DNA of 64,000 bases from assembly GCA_964545875.1 (NCBI GenBank), contig CAZJHH010000006.1:62001-126000 (forward strand), given 5' to 3'. Below, in pieces: positions 28,442 through 36,874 of the stretch. The notes under the pieces were generated by a model, which saw only the letters and a list, made by a program, of their open reading frames with translations, did not search any database and was not told where the DNA came from. The first letter of the stretch is position 1. Every line of letters starts with the position of its first letter. Position numbers and translations under genes: made by a program. This stretch comes from DAIPKP01 sp964545875 (GTDB taxonomy: Bacteria; Synergistota; Synergistia; Synergistales; Aminiphilaceae).

Positions 28442-28586
28442 TTTCCCGAAGTTTTTCGGAGAAAAGGAGGTGCTCTCTCTCGGAAACAGGAAAAATAATT
28501 CTGCTCTTCAACACTCAAAAGGCCCCGAAAAGGGTGCTTTTCTTCCAAAAATACGGTACACCTCAGCCGAACAAGGAGATGATGCA

Positions 28587-29861
28587 ATGAAGATTGAAAG
28601 CCGCTGCATTCACGGAGGATATACCCCCTCCCAGGGAGAACCCCAGGTGCTTCCTCTTGCCCAAAGCACCACCTATCGTTATTTCGACCCCTCTTTCGTG
28701 GCGGGGCTTTTCGATTTGGAGCAGGAAGGACACATGTACTCCCGCATTTCGAACCCCACCGTGGAAGCTCTGGAGAAGAAAATCAACACCCTGGAAGGAG
28801 GAGCGGGAGCTCTCTGCACCTCCTCGGGCCAGGCCGCTACCACCCTGGCCATGCTGAACCTCTGCGGTCCGGGAGACAGCATTCTGGCCTGCTCCTCCAT
28901 GTACGGAGGAACCATAACTCTTCTGGGATCCACCTTTCGGCAGTTCGGCATCTCCGTGCGTTTCGTGGATCCCGAAGCACCGGAAGAGGAAATTCTCGCA
29001 GCGGCTCCCGAATCGGTACGGTGCGTTTTCGGAGAAACCCTGGGAAACCCCGGCATGAACCTTCTGGATTTCGAAAAATTTGCCCGCATCGCCCAGGCCC
29101 TGAAGGTACCCTTCGTGGTGGACAACACCATGGCCACTCCCTACCTCTGCCGCCCCTTCGAGCTGGGAGCCCATATCGTTCTCCACTCGGCCACCAAGTT
29201 TATGGACGGTCACGCCACGAGTCTGGGAGGATGCGTGGTGGACGGAGGCTCCTTTCCCTGGAACAACGGCAAATTTCCCAAGCTCGTGGATCCGGACCCA
29301 AGCTATCATGGGCTTTCCTACTGGAAAAACTTCGGCAATAAAGCCTTCATCACCAAGGCCCGGACCCACCTTCTCCGGGATCTCGGAGTCTGTCTGAGCC
29401 CCTTCAACGCCTTTATGATCCATCATTCTCTGGAGACCCTCCACGTGCGCATGGACCGGCATTGCGAGAACGCCCTTCGTGCCGCCGCCTTTCTGGAAGG
29501 ACACCCTAAGATTTCCTGGGTTCACTATCCCGGCTTGAAAAGCGCTCCGGATTACTCCAGGGCGGCACGTTTTCTCCCCCGAGGCGCCGGAGGGGTGCTC
29601 TCCTTCGGCATTCAGGGGGGCCGCTCCGCAGCGGAAGCCTTTACGGGGAAACTCCGCCTCGCCTCCCTGGTGATTCACGTGGGAGATCTCCGCACCTCGG
29701 TGCTCCACCCTGCCAGCACCACCCACCGGCAGCTTTCGGAGGAACAACTCAAGGCAGGGGGCATCGGTCCGGAGATGATCCGCCTCTCCGTGGGACTGGA
29801 AAATATCGACGACATTCTGGAAGACCTGGATCAGGCCCTTTCAAGCCACGAAGAGCGCTGA
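28587..29861 (+). CDS. metY: O-acetylhomoserine sulfhydrylase (Cys/Met metabolism PLP enzyme)
   Basis: Predicted 424-residue PLP enzyme that makes homocysteine from O-acetylhomoserine and sulfide. Seen: the N-terminal CIHGGYTPSQGEPQVLPLAQSTTY, YSRISNPTVEALEKKI, the cofactor-stacking SSGQAATTLA, DNTMATPYLCRPFELGAHIVLHSATKF with the PLP lysine, and the C-terminal RTSVLHPASTTHRQLS. Length and the wide-spaced C-terminal half fit the MetY branch, and the adjacent MetA has the acetyl-specific residue, which supports the O-acetyl substrate. A related role as methionine gamma-lyase cannot be excluded from sequence alone. The start at ATG 28587 follows AAGGAG (28573-28578). Two ATGs at 28579 and 28582 are in another frame. 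The gene lies behind a candidate attenuator. Confidence 0.88.
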   Translation: MKIESRCIHGGYTPSQGEPQVLPLAQSTTYRYFDPSFVAGLFDLEQEGHMYSRISNPTVEALEKKINTLEGGAGALCTSSGQAATTLAMLNLCGPGDSILACSSMYGGTITLLGSTFRQFGISVRFVDPEAPEEEILAAAPESVRCVFGETLGNPGMNLLDFEKFARIAQALKVPFVVDNTMATPYLCRPFELGAHIVLHSATKFMDGHATSLGGCVVDGGSFPWNNGKFPKLVDPDPSYHGLSYWKNFGNKAFITKARTHLLRDLGVCLSPFNAFMIHHSLETLHVRMDRHCENALRAAAFLEGHPKISWVHYPGLKSAPDYSRAARFLPRGAGGVLSFGIQGGRSAAEAFTGKLRLASLVIHVGDLRTSVLHPASTTHRQLSEEQLKAGGIGPEMIRLSVGLENIDDILEDLDQALSSHEER

Positions 29862-29901
29862 ACCTCCGCCTCAGTAAAAATTATTTCAAGGAGAAGAAAC
29901 C

Positions 29902-30819
29902 ATGCCCATTATCGTGCCCCGCAACCTCCCCGCCTACGAGGTGCTGCAGCAGGAAAACGTTTTCGTCATGTCCCAGTACCGGGCGGTACATCAGGATATC
30001 CGGGCCCTGCGCATAGGGCTCCTGAATCTCATGCCCAAGAAGATCTCCACGGAAACCCAGATTACCCGGCTTCTTTCGAACTCCCCCCTCCAGGTGGAGC
30101 TCATGCTCATCCGCACCGCCAGCTACACCCCCTCGAATACCTCGGCAAATCACATGAGCACTTTTTACCGCACCTTCGAAGAAGTTGCCCGAGAGGGGCT
30201 GGACGGACTCATCATCACGGGAGCTCCGGTGGAGCAGCGCCCCTTCGAGGAGGTGGCCTACTGGGAAGAGCTTCGAGAAATCATGGATTATGCGGACAAA
30301 CATATCGCCTCCACTCTCTTTCTCTGCTGGGCCGCCCAGGCGGGGCTCTACCATCACTACGGCATCGAGAAGCGCCAGCTTTCGGAAAAATGCTTCGGCA
30401 TCTTTCCCCACCGGGTGGAGGTGCCGTACACCAATCTTCTCCGGGGATTCGACGACGAGTTCTACGCTCCCCACTCCCGACATACCACGGTGAATCCCGA
30501 AGATATCGCCAGGGAGGAAAATCTCCGGATTCTTGCGTCCTCCCCCGAGGCGGGCCCCCATATCGTGGCATCCCAGGAGTTTCGCCAAATCTACGTGATG
30601 GGACATTTCGAGTACGACAAGACCACCCTGGAGGAGGAATATCTCCGGGATCGGAATCAGGGAAGCCCCATCGAGGTGCCCCGAAACTATTATGACCACG
30701 ATGACCCGGACCGGGAGATCCTGGTGCGCTGGCGCTGCCACGGCAATCTCTTCTTCTCCAACTGGGTGAACTACTGCGTCTATCAGGTAACCCCCTACGA
30801 TTTGCCTTCAATTCGTTAA
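29902..30819 (+). CDS. metA: Homoserine O-acetyltransferase of the MetA family
   Basis: Predicted 305 residues, the usual MetA length. It activates homoserine for sulfhydrylation. Seen: MPIIVPRNLPAYEVLQQENV, LNLMPKKISTETQ, the nucleophile Cys142 in LFLCWAAQAG, and the His motif VMGHFEYD. Position 111 is Glu (ITGAPVEQRPFEE). In characterised MetA enzymes Glu111 goes with acetyl-CoA use and Gly111, as in E. coli, with succinyl-CoA, so O-acetylhomoserine is the likely product. That matches the sulfhydrylase just upstream. AAGGAG precedes ATG 29902, 40 bases after metY. The pair is probably one operon controlled by the metY leader. Confidence 0.92.
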   Translation: MPIIVPRNLPAYEVLQQENVFVMSQYRAVHQDIRALRIGLLNLMPKKISTETQITRLLSNSPLQVELMLIRTASYTPSNTSANHMSTFYRTFEEVAREGLDGLIITGAPVEQRPFEEVAYWEELREIMDYADKHIASTLFLCWAAQAGLYHHYGIEKRQLSEKCFGIFPHRVEVPYTNLLRGFDDEFYAPHSRHTTVNPEDIAREENLRILASSPEAGPHIVASQEFRQIYVMGHFEYDKTTLEEEYLRDRNQGSPIEVPRNYYDHDDPDREILVRWRCHGNLFFSNWVNYCVYQVTPYDLPSIR

Positions 30820-30831
30820 GCAATAAAACAC

Positions 30832-30870
30832 TCCGGGCTCCCATGAACTCTGGCTTCCCGGATGATTTTA
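30832..30870 (+). terminator. Weak stem-loop after metA
   Basis: TCCGGG (30832-30837) pairs with CCCGGA (30857-30862), then TGATTTTA. It is poorer than the other terminators in the window. Confidence 0.35.
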
Positions 30871-30892
30871 GGGTTGCGCCTTGGTTGGACCA

Positions 30893-30922
30893 TTGACAGA
30901 GCATGGAAGGATCTCCTAAAAT
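30893..30922 (+). promoter_or_regulatory. Promoter of the TRAP-TAXI operon
   Basis: TTGACA (30893-30898), 18 bases, TAAAAT (30917-30922). A near-consensus promoter, about 45 bases before the binding-protein gene. Confidence 0.75.
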
Positions 30923-30967
30923 GAACCGTCGAAAGAAGTTTCACACTCTATCTTGGGAGGTTATATT

Positions 30968-31957
30968 ATGCGCAAATTTTCGCTCTTTTTAGTGGCCCTT
31001 CTCCTCTCCCTCTGCTTCGTGTCCGTGGCGGGAGCAACAGACGACAAGACCGACTGGCCGGAGCATCTTCGCTTTATGGCAGGCCCTCCCGGAGGAAACT
31101 GGTTTGCCCTCGGAGGCGCCCTGGCGGACATGTGGACCAAAAACGTGCTTCAGACCACCAGCGGCACCGGCGGCGGGGTGAGCAACATCGTGAATGCGGA
31201 CCGCGCCAAGGGAGATTTCGGCCTTTCCGTGGCCTCCGTTCTGGGAGCCGCCCAGAAGGGGGAAGAGGGGTTCAAGAAGCCCGTGGAGGGAGCGGTGAAC
31301 TTCGCCAACCTCTACCGGCAGTACACCTACTTCATCATGCGGAAGGACTATGCGGAGAAACACGGCATCACCACCCTGGGAGATATCATAGAAAAGAAGC
31401 TCCCCATCCGGATGGCCACTCTCAAACCCGGCACGGCCTCGGAATTCATCATCCGTTCCATCTTCGAAAAGGGCTGGGGCGTGGGCTGGGAAGACATCAA
31501 GAGCTGGGGAGGTTCCGTGGAGTTCTCCTCCTATGACGACGGCTCCAACCTTCTGGCGGACAACCATCTCGACATGTTCACCTTCGCGGTGGGCCGGGTG
31601 GCCTCCATCGTCATGAAGATCGAAAGCCAGACGGATATCGTCATTCTTCCCGTGGACGAGAAGGCCCGGCAGGCCGTGGCGGAAGCCTACGGCACCACCA
31701 CCTTCCTGGTGGACAAAGATGCCTACGAATCCGTCACCGGGGATATCCCCGTGGTGGGCGACTATACCTGCATCGTCATCCGCAAGGATCTCCCGGATAC
31801 CCTGGTGTACGACCTCGCCAAGGCTCTCTGGGAAAACAAGGATAACCTCGCCAAGGCGGTGAAGGACATTCAAGAGATGACCGTGGAAGAAGCGGTTTCT
31901 CCCGCCCTCGTCACCCACCCCGGAGCAGCCAAATTCTGGACCGAAGCCGCCCAGTAG
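30968..31957 (+). CDS. TRAP transporter solute-binding protein, TAXI family
   Basis: Predicted 329-residue periplasmic binding protein. A clear signal peptide (MRKFSLFLVALLLSLCFVSV, cleavage likely after AGA) leads to the TAXI core: FMAGPPGGNWFALGGALADMW, TTSGTGGGVSNIVNADRAKGDFGLSVASV and LYRQYTYFIMRKDY. TAXI proteins deliver dicarboxylates or amino acids such as glutamate to a fused TRAP permease; the ligand here is unknown. The last residues (THPGAAKFWTEA) are typical. GGGAGG lies seven bases before ATG 30968. The frame is open five codons upstream, but that start would overlap the ribosome site. A hairpin follows before the permease gene. Confidence 0.92.
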   Translation: MRKFSLFLVALLLSLCFVSVAGATDDKTDWPEHLRFMAGPPGGNWFALGGALADMWTKNVLQTTSGTGGGVSNIVNADRAKGDFGLSVASVLGAAQKGEEGFKKPVEGAVNFANLYRQYTYFIMRKDYAEKHGITTLGDIIEKKLPIRMATLKPGTASEFIIRSIFEKGWGVGWEDIKSWGGSVEFSSYDDGSNLLADNHLDMFTFAVGRVASIVMKIESQTDIVILPVDEKARQAVAEAYGTTTFLVDKDAYESVTGDIPVVGDYTCIVIRKDLPDTLVYDLAKALWENKDNLAKAVKDIQEMTVEEAVSPALVTHPGAAKFWTEAAQ

Positions 31958-32039
31958 CAAACGGCAGGACAAGGGGAAAGGAACACGCCCGATTTCCCCG
32001 GCAGCGTGCCTGAACGAAGAGACTCTTTTTGAATCTCTT

Positions 32040-32071
32040 GAGAGCGGCACTTCAAGTGCCGCTCTCCTTTT
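32040..32071 (+). terminator. Stem-loop between TAXI binding protein and permease
   Basis: GAGAGCGGCACT (32040-32051) pairs with AGTGCCGCTCTC (32055-32066) around a 3-base loop, followed by CTTTTTG. As an internal partial terminator it would keep the binding protein more abundant than the permease, which needs fewer copies. Confidence 0.85.
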
Positions 32072-32110
32072 TGCCCCCCTGGCTTTAACACGCTAACAAG
32101 GAGGTTCATT

Positions 32111-33985
32111 ATGCGCAAACTTACCGGGTACACTGCGAAAGCCTTGTACGTCTACGTGGTGCTTCTGGGGATCTTCCATCTTTACACCGCCCTTTTCGGA
32201 GCCTACGAAGCCTATCTTCAGAGAATGATCCACCTTACCTGGGTCTTTCCTCTGGCGTTTCTTCTCTATCCCGCCACGAAAAACTCCCCCAAAGATCATC
32301 CCACCCTCTGGGATTGCCTCCTGGCGGGAATCTCGGTTCTTCCCGGGCTTTACGCCATGGCTACCTACGAGGAGATCACCTACCGGATCATTCAGGTGGA
32401 CCCCGTCACCACCCCCCAGCTTATTCTGGGATTTATCCTCACCATAATGCTCATCGAGGCCACCCGCCGGGTGGTGGGACTCCCCCTGGCGATCATCGCG
32501 GGTTTTTTTGCGGGGTACATGTACTTCGGGCATTATCTGCCGGGGATCATGCGAGGGCTGGAATTCACCTTTCCCGAAGTTATCGAGCAGATCTATCTCA
32601 CCGATGAGGGGGTTTTCTCCATTCCCCTAGGAGTTTCCGCCACCTTCGTCATGGTCTTTCTTATTTTCGGAGGCTTCCTCGAAAAGAGCGGCATCGGGGA
32701 GTATTTCATGGAGTTCGCCCAGGCCTTCGCGGGCACCACTCCGGGAGGCCCCGCCAAGATCGCCGTGGTGAGCTCCTGCCTCTTCGGTTCCATTTCGGGA
32801 TCTGCGGTGGCCAACGTCTACGGCACGGGAACCTTCACCATTCCTCTCATGAAACGGCTGGGGTATTCCAACGCCTTCGCAGGAGCCGTGGAAGCCGTGG
32901 CAAGCTCGGGAGGCCAGATCATGCCCCCCATCATGGGGGCGGGAGCCTTCATCATGGCCTCTCTTTTGGGAGTGCAGTTCCGAGTGGTCATCATAGCCGC
33001 AGCCTTTCCGGCCATTCTCTACTACGGGGCGGTGTTTCTCATGGTGCATCTCAGGGCGGTGAAACTGGGGCTCAAAGGCCTTCCCCAGGAAGAGCTTCCG
33101 TCCCGGAAGAAAGTGCTCCGCCACTCCTACAACCTCATTCCCATCATCGGGCTCATCTACATGCTCCTCACGGGATACACCCCCATGCTGGCGGCGGTGA
33201 TCGGTATCGCCATGGCCTGGGGAGTCTCTCTTTTCGATCCGAAACGCCGCATGGGCCCCAAAACCATTCTGGACGCCATCTATTCCGGAGCGCTCAACAT
33301 CCCCGTGGTGGCCATCGCCTGCGCCTCCGCGGGAATTATCGTGGGCTCCGTAGCCCTTACGGGAATCGGTTTCAAGTTCGTGGGGCTCGTCTTCTCCCTG
33401 GCCCGGGACATTCCCTTTCTGGCACTCCTGCTGATCATGCTGGTCTCTCTGGTGCTGGGCATGGGGCTTCCCACCACGGGAGCCTACATCCTCGCCGCCG
33501 CCCTGGGAGTGCCCGCTCTTACCAAGCTGGGCTTCGACCCTCTGGCAGCCCATCTGTTCGTCTTCTACTTCGCCATCGTCTCCGCCATTACACCTCCCGT
33601 AGCCCTGGCGGCCTACGCCGCAAGCTCCATCGCCGATGCCCATCCCAACGCCACGGGCTTTCAGGCCATGCGTCTCGGAGTTCTGGCCTTCGTCGTTCCC
33701 TTCGCCTTCTGCTTCGACCAGGGGATCATACTCCAGGCGGGACTCCTGGGAAATACCGCGGCTCTCATAGGCGGAGCCATGGCGGCCCTTGCCATCGGCT
33801 GCGCCATGGAGGGATATTTCCGCTCCATTCTCCCCTCCTGGGTACGCATCGGCCTCGCTGCGGGAGCCCTTCTCTGCTTTACACCCTTTCTGCCGGTAAA
33901 GCTGGGAGGCATGGCCCTGGTGATGGTTCTCCTGGTTCTGGAATACCGAAAAAAGGATCTTCCCTCCGCCCCCGCAGCAGCCTGA
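32111..33985 (+). CDS. TRAP transporter fused permease (DctQ-DctM, TAXI type)
   Basis: Predicted 624-residue inner-membrane protein with about 16 hydrophobic segments. The N-terminal four form the small DctQ-like part, and the rest form the DctM-like transport part with the conserved GSISGSAVANVYGTGTFTIPLMKRLGY, AVASSGGQIMPPIMGAGAF and LGMGLPTTGAYILAA. Na+-driven uptake of organic acids or amino acids is expected. AAGGAGG precedes ATG 32111. It is paired with the TAXI protein upstream, and a terminator follows. Confidence 0.93.
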   Translation: MRKLTGYTAKALYVYVVLLGIFHLYTALFGAYEAYLQRMIHLTWVFPLAFLLYPATKNSPKDHPTLWDCLLAGISVLPGLYAMATYEEITYRIIQVDPVTTPQLILGFILTIMLIEATRRVVGLPLAIIAGFFAGYMYFGHYLPGIMRGLEFTFPEVIEQIYLTDEGVFSIPLGVSATFVMVFLIFGGFLEKSGIGEYFMEFAQAFAGTTPGGPAKIAVVSSCLFGSISGSAVANVYGTGTFTIPLMKRLGYSNAFAGAVEAVASSGGQIMPPIMGAGAFIMASLLGVQFRVVIIAAAFPAILYYGAVFLMVHLRAVKLGLKGLPQEELPSRKKVLRHSYNLIPIIGLIYMLLTGYTPMLAAVIGIAMAWGVSLFDPKRRMGPKTILDAIYSGALNIPVVAIACASAGIIVGSVALTGIGFKFVGLVFSLARDIPFLALLLIMLVSLVLGMGLPTTGAYILAAALGVPALTKLGFDPLAAHLFVFYFAIVSAITPPVALAAYAASSIADAHPNATGFQAMRLGVLAFVVPFAFCFDQGIILQAGLLGNTAALIGGAMAALAIGCAMEGYFRSILPSWVRIGLAAGALLCFTPFLPVKLGGMALVMVLLVLEYRKKDLPSAPAAA

Positions 33986-34047
33986 AGCCTTCCAGAAAGA
34001 GGAACTACACTTCATCTCCTCCCATACACAAACCAAGTTCTTCACGC

Positions 34048-34076
34048 GCCCCTCTCTCCATGGAGGGGCTTTTTTA
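34048..34076 (+). terminator. Intrinsic terminator after the TRAP permease
   Basis: GCCCCTC (34048-34054) pairs with GAGGGGC (34063-34069), with TCCA/TGGA inside, then TTTTTT. Confidence 0.85.
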
Positions 34077-34108
34077 CATATTTTTTACACTTTCCCCCGT
34101 GCTCGTTC

Positions 34109-34137
34109 TTTACGACATCCCCGGAATTCCGTATGAT
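34109..34137 (+). promoter_or_regulatory. Promoter of the first C1 peptidase gene
   Basis: TTTACG (34109-34114), 17 bases, TATGAT (34132-34137). Two other genes of the secreted-protein island have promoters of the same style (36118 and 38868). Confidence 0.6.
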
Positions 34138-34231
34138 GCACATCACCCCGTCATGGGAATGCCTGTTTTGAAAGGCATGGACGTGAATTTACGTGCGATC
34201 GAACGGAAAGAAATTGAAAGGAGAGAGTGCT

Positions 34232-35956
34232 ATGCAAAGAAAACGTTCCCCCTTGTTATGCCTCGCAGTTCTGGCCCTTTTTTTGACTCTCCCATCCCTG
34301 GGCCTGGCCCTGGAACTTCAGGGGGCTCCTCTGAACCCCGCCTTTCTGGAGTACCGGGAGAAACTTTCTCCACAGGAAAGCTCCGGAAAAAACCCTATGC
34401 CCCGAGGGAAAATACCCTCCCCCCTGGATCTCTCCCACATCCGGGGCCCCGTCTTTTCGGGGCTTCAGGCTGCGGCCTTTCCCAGTGCCTATGACCTGCG
34501 CAACGTGGGAGGAGCAAACTACGTCACTCCCGTACGGAATCAAAATCCCTACAGCACCTGCTGGGCCTTCGCGGTTCTGGGATCCCTGGAATCGAACGCC
34601 CTCGTGGCTTCCGGAGGCAGCGGCGCCCCGGACTATTCGGAGTGGCATCTCTCCTACTTCGCCTACATCGATCAGAGCCCCTCCATGCCGGGATTTGAGA
34701 ACTACACCGCCGGAGATCTTCCGGATATTTTTGATCTTGGCGGAGAGGATTGGAAGGGCACCGCCATTCTGGCACGCGGCACCGGAGCCGTAGAGGAGAG
34801 CGCGGCTCCCTACGACGGATCCTATCCCACGGGAAGCGAGGCAAACCAGCGCATTCTCACCCATGCCTACTACCTCCCCTCCCGCATTCAGGACTATTCC
34901 CCCGTCAGCACCCAGGATCTGAAGTACGCCATCATGCACTACGGCGGGGTATCCATCGGCATGTACGTACCGGACAGCATGTATTACGGGAGAAACGAAA
35001 TGGAATGGAATACCGCCACCTCGGCTCTCTATTACACGGGAACTTCCGGCTCGAACCACGGAGTCACCGCGGTGGGGTGGAACGACAACTACAGCACCTC
35101 GAACTTTCATCCGGACCAGCAGCCTCCGGGAAACGGCGCCTGGATCGTGAAAAACTCCTGGGGCGCCGGATGGGGAGATAAGGGATATCTCTACATCTCC
35201 TACTACGACACGGGCATCGAGGGCAATATCGCCTTCGTGGGAACTCCCGCACGCACCTACGACTACATTTACCAGTACGATCCCCTGGGATGGGTCAACT
35301 CCTACGGCTACGGCTCTCCCACCGCATATTTCGCCAACGTTTTCACCGCCGGAACCGGCCGGAGCCTCTCGAACACCTCCGACAGAACCTCTTCGGGAGA
35401 AACCTTGAAGGCAGTAAGCTTCTACGTGGTCTCCCCGGGCTCCACCTACCAGCTCCAGGTACGCACCGGCGTCACCGGCGATCCCTCCACGGGCAATCTC
35501 GTCTATTCCCAGGGGGGCACCATTGCCGCTCCGGGATATCACACCATTCCCTTGAGCGAGCAGATACCCCTTGCGGGGGGAACGAAATTCGCCGTAACGG
35601 TGCAGCTCACCACTCCGGGATACAATTTCCCCATACCTCTGGAATCTCGCGAGATAGGCTATTCCGACAAGGCTTCCGCCAATGCCGGAGAGAGTTACGT
35701 AAGCTCCAACGGCACCGCCTGGGCGGACCTCACTACGGGAACCCCCCACAGCAACGTGGCCCTCAAGGCCTTTACGGGAACCTATTCGGGGCCCACGGTC
35801 ACGCCTATCCCCACGGGAACGCCTACGGTAACCCCCTCTACCACCCCCACTCCCACTCCCGGAGGGAGCACCGACGGGGGCGGCGGATGCAGTGCCCTGG
35901 GCTTCGCTCCTCTGGGACTGTTCTTGTTACTGCCCCTCCTGGCGTTGAGAAAGTAG
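34232..35956 (+). CDS. Secreted C1-family (papain-like) cysteine peptidase with Synerg-CTERM-like anchor
   Basis: Predicted 574 residues. A signal peptide (LLCLAVLALFLTLPSLGLA) is followed by a short propeptide containing DLSHIRGPVFSGL. The papain-like domain has the nucleophile Cys110 (NPYSTCWAFAVLGSLES), His276 (SGSNHGVTAVGWND) and Asn308 (IVKNSWGAGWGDKGYLY). A beta-rich lectin-like module follows (YYVQ/PGSTYQLQVRTGVTG to VALKAFTGTYSG), then a Thr/Pro linker and the tail GGGGCSALGFAPLGLFLLLP plus LLALRK. That tail matches the Synergist-specific Synerg-CTERM sorting signal pattern. It probably degrades proteins at the cell surface for amino-acid uptake. ATG 34232 has AAGGAGAG upstream. A paralogue lies at 38951. 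Confidence 0.88.
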   Translation: MQRKRSPLLCLAVLALFLTLPSLGLALELQGAPLNPAFLEYREKLSPQESSGKNPMPRGKIPSPLDLSHIRGPVFSGLQAAAFPSAYDLRNVGGANYVTPVRNQNPYSTCWAFAVLGSLESNALVASGGSGAPDYSEWHLSYFAYIDQSPSMPGFENYTAGDLPDIFDLGGEDWKGTAILARGTGAVEESAAPYDGSYPTGSEANQRILTHAYYLPSRIQDYSPVSTQDLKYAIMHYGGVSIGMYVPDSMYYGRNEMEWNTATSALYYTGTSGSNHGVTAVGWNDNYSTSNFHPDQQPPGNGAWIVKNSWGAGWGDKGYLYISYYDTGIEGNIAFVGTPARTYDYIYQYDPLGWVNSYGYGSPTAYFANVFTAGTGRSLSNTSDRTSSGETLKAVSFYVVSPGSTYQLQVRTGVTGDPSTGNLVYSQGGTIAAPGYHTIPLSEQIPLAGGTKFAVTVQLTTPGYNFPIPLESREIGYSDKASANAGESYVSSNGTAWADLTTGTPHSNVALKAFTGTYSGPTVTPIPTGTPTVTPSTTPTPTPGGSTDGGGGCSALGFAPLGLFLLLPLLALRK

Positions 35957-36007
35957 CTGCGAAAGGACGCCGACAATAAGAAGATTCTCTTAGCAAAAAG
36001 CATTCCT

Positions 36008-36044
36008 GAGGATGAAATCCCCGCAAAGGGATTTCATCCTCTTT
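36008..36044 (+). terminator. Intrinsic terminator after the first C1 peptidase
   Basis: GAGGATGAAATCCC (36008-36021) pairs perfectly with GGGATTTCATCCTC (36028-36041), then TTTC and further T-runs. Confidence 0.88.
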
Positions 36045-36117
36045 CATAAAATTCTTTTTTTCAGTGACTGGAAACCTGTTTTTTTCGTATTTTCACCGTC
36101 CCAATCCCCCGAAATTC

Positions 36118-36146
36118 TTTACTTTTCTAGCGGGAAATCGTACCAT
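36118..36146 (+). promoter_or_regulatory. Promoter of the propeptide-like / M6 gene pair
   Basis: TTTACT (36118-36123), 17 bases, TACCAT (36141-36146), with CG directly before the -10 box as in 34109 and 38868. Confidence 0.5.
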
Positions 36147-36231
36147 GGAACTGGACATGTGAGAATTTTCCACCGAACCTGCGGAAAAACCCCGCAAAAA
36201 TATCTTGCAAACACAGAGAAAGGAGCTGAGA

Positions 36232-36816
36232 ATGATGAAGCACTGTCTTTTGGCAATGGTGTTTCTTGCATGGCTGGGCGTTTCCTCTGCATGGGGAGTG
36301 CAGGCAAGCCCGTTTCCCATCGAAACGTCGCAACCGGACGGAACAAAAATCGAGTTTTTCAGGAAAGGAGATGAGAAATGCAATTGGGTGGAAACTCCTG
36401 ATGGCTATACCCTCATAAAGAATGAAAAGACCGGATATTGGGAGTATGCAGAGGAAAAAACGGATCTTCCAGGTCTCTTCCCCATGGGAATTACCGTTAA
36501 AGCCGGAGAGGAGCCTCCCGTTCAGATCCTCGAAAAGGAAAATTTTTTGAAAACCCCCTCTTTTGAGGTGGCACCCGAAATAGCCGAACAACCCGACGGC
36601 ACCAAGATTATCCTCCTTTGGCAGGAAAAAAATGGCCTCCGCTGGAGAACTACTCGAAAGGGATTCCCCGTCGTTCAAAATCACCAGACCGGATACTGGG
36701 AATATGCCACATGGAAACCGGTGATAGCCCTTATTCCTTCAGGAATTATCTATAATCCTCAGACCACCCCCCCTGAAAGCTGGGCTAAGCATAAAAAACC
36801 CTCCAACTGCCACTGA
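36232..36816 (+). CDS. Secreted protein made of two M6-propeptide-like repeats, no peptidase domain
   Basis: Predicted 194 residues. A signal peptide (CLLAMVFLAWLGVSSAWG) is followed by QPDGTKIEFFRKGDEKCNWV..TPDGYTLIKNEKTGYWEYA and, after a ~55-residue linker, a second diverged copy QPDGTKIILLWQEKNGLRWR..TRKGFPVVQNHQTGYWEYA. The first copy is closely similar to the region after the signal peptide of the M6 peptidase encoded 58 bases downstream (QPDGTAIEIFRQGDEFFNWV..TTGFWEYA). There is no catalytic domain and no C-terminal anchor. It could be a diffusible inhibitor or folding helper for the peptidase, or a decayed duplicate, although it has an intact frame, signal peptide and AAAGGAG site. 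ATG 36235 is an alternative start. Confidence 0.75.
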   Translation: MMKHCLLAMVFLAWLGVSSAWGVQASPFPIETSQPDGTKIEFFRKGDEKCNWVETPDGYTLIKNEKTGYWEYAEEKTDLPGLFPMGITVKAGEEPPVQILEKENFLKTPSFEVAPEIAEQPDGTKIILLWQEKNGLRWRTTRKGFPVVQNHQTGYWEYATWKPVIALIPSGIIYNPQTTPPESWAKHKKPSNCH

Positions 36817-36874
36817 CGCCTTCGGCACACCGCCAAAGAAACAATCTGACACACTAAAGAAAGGGTGATTTTCG

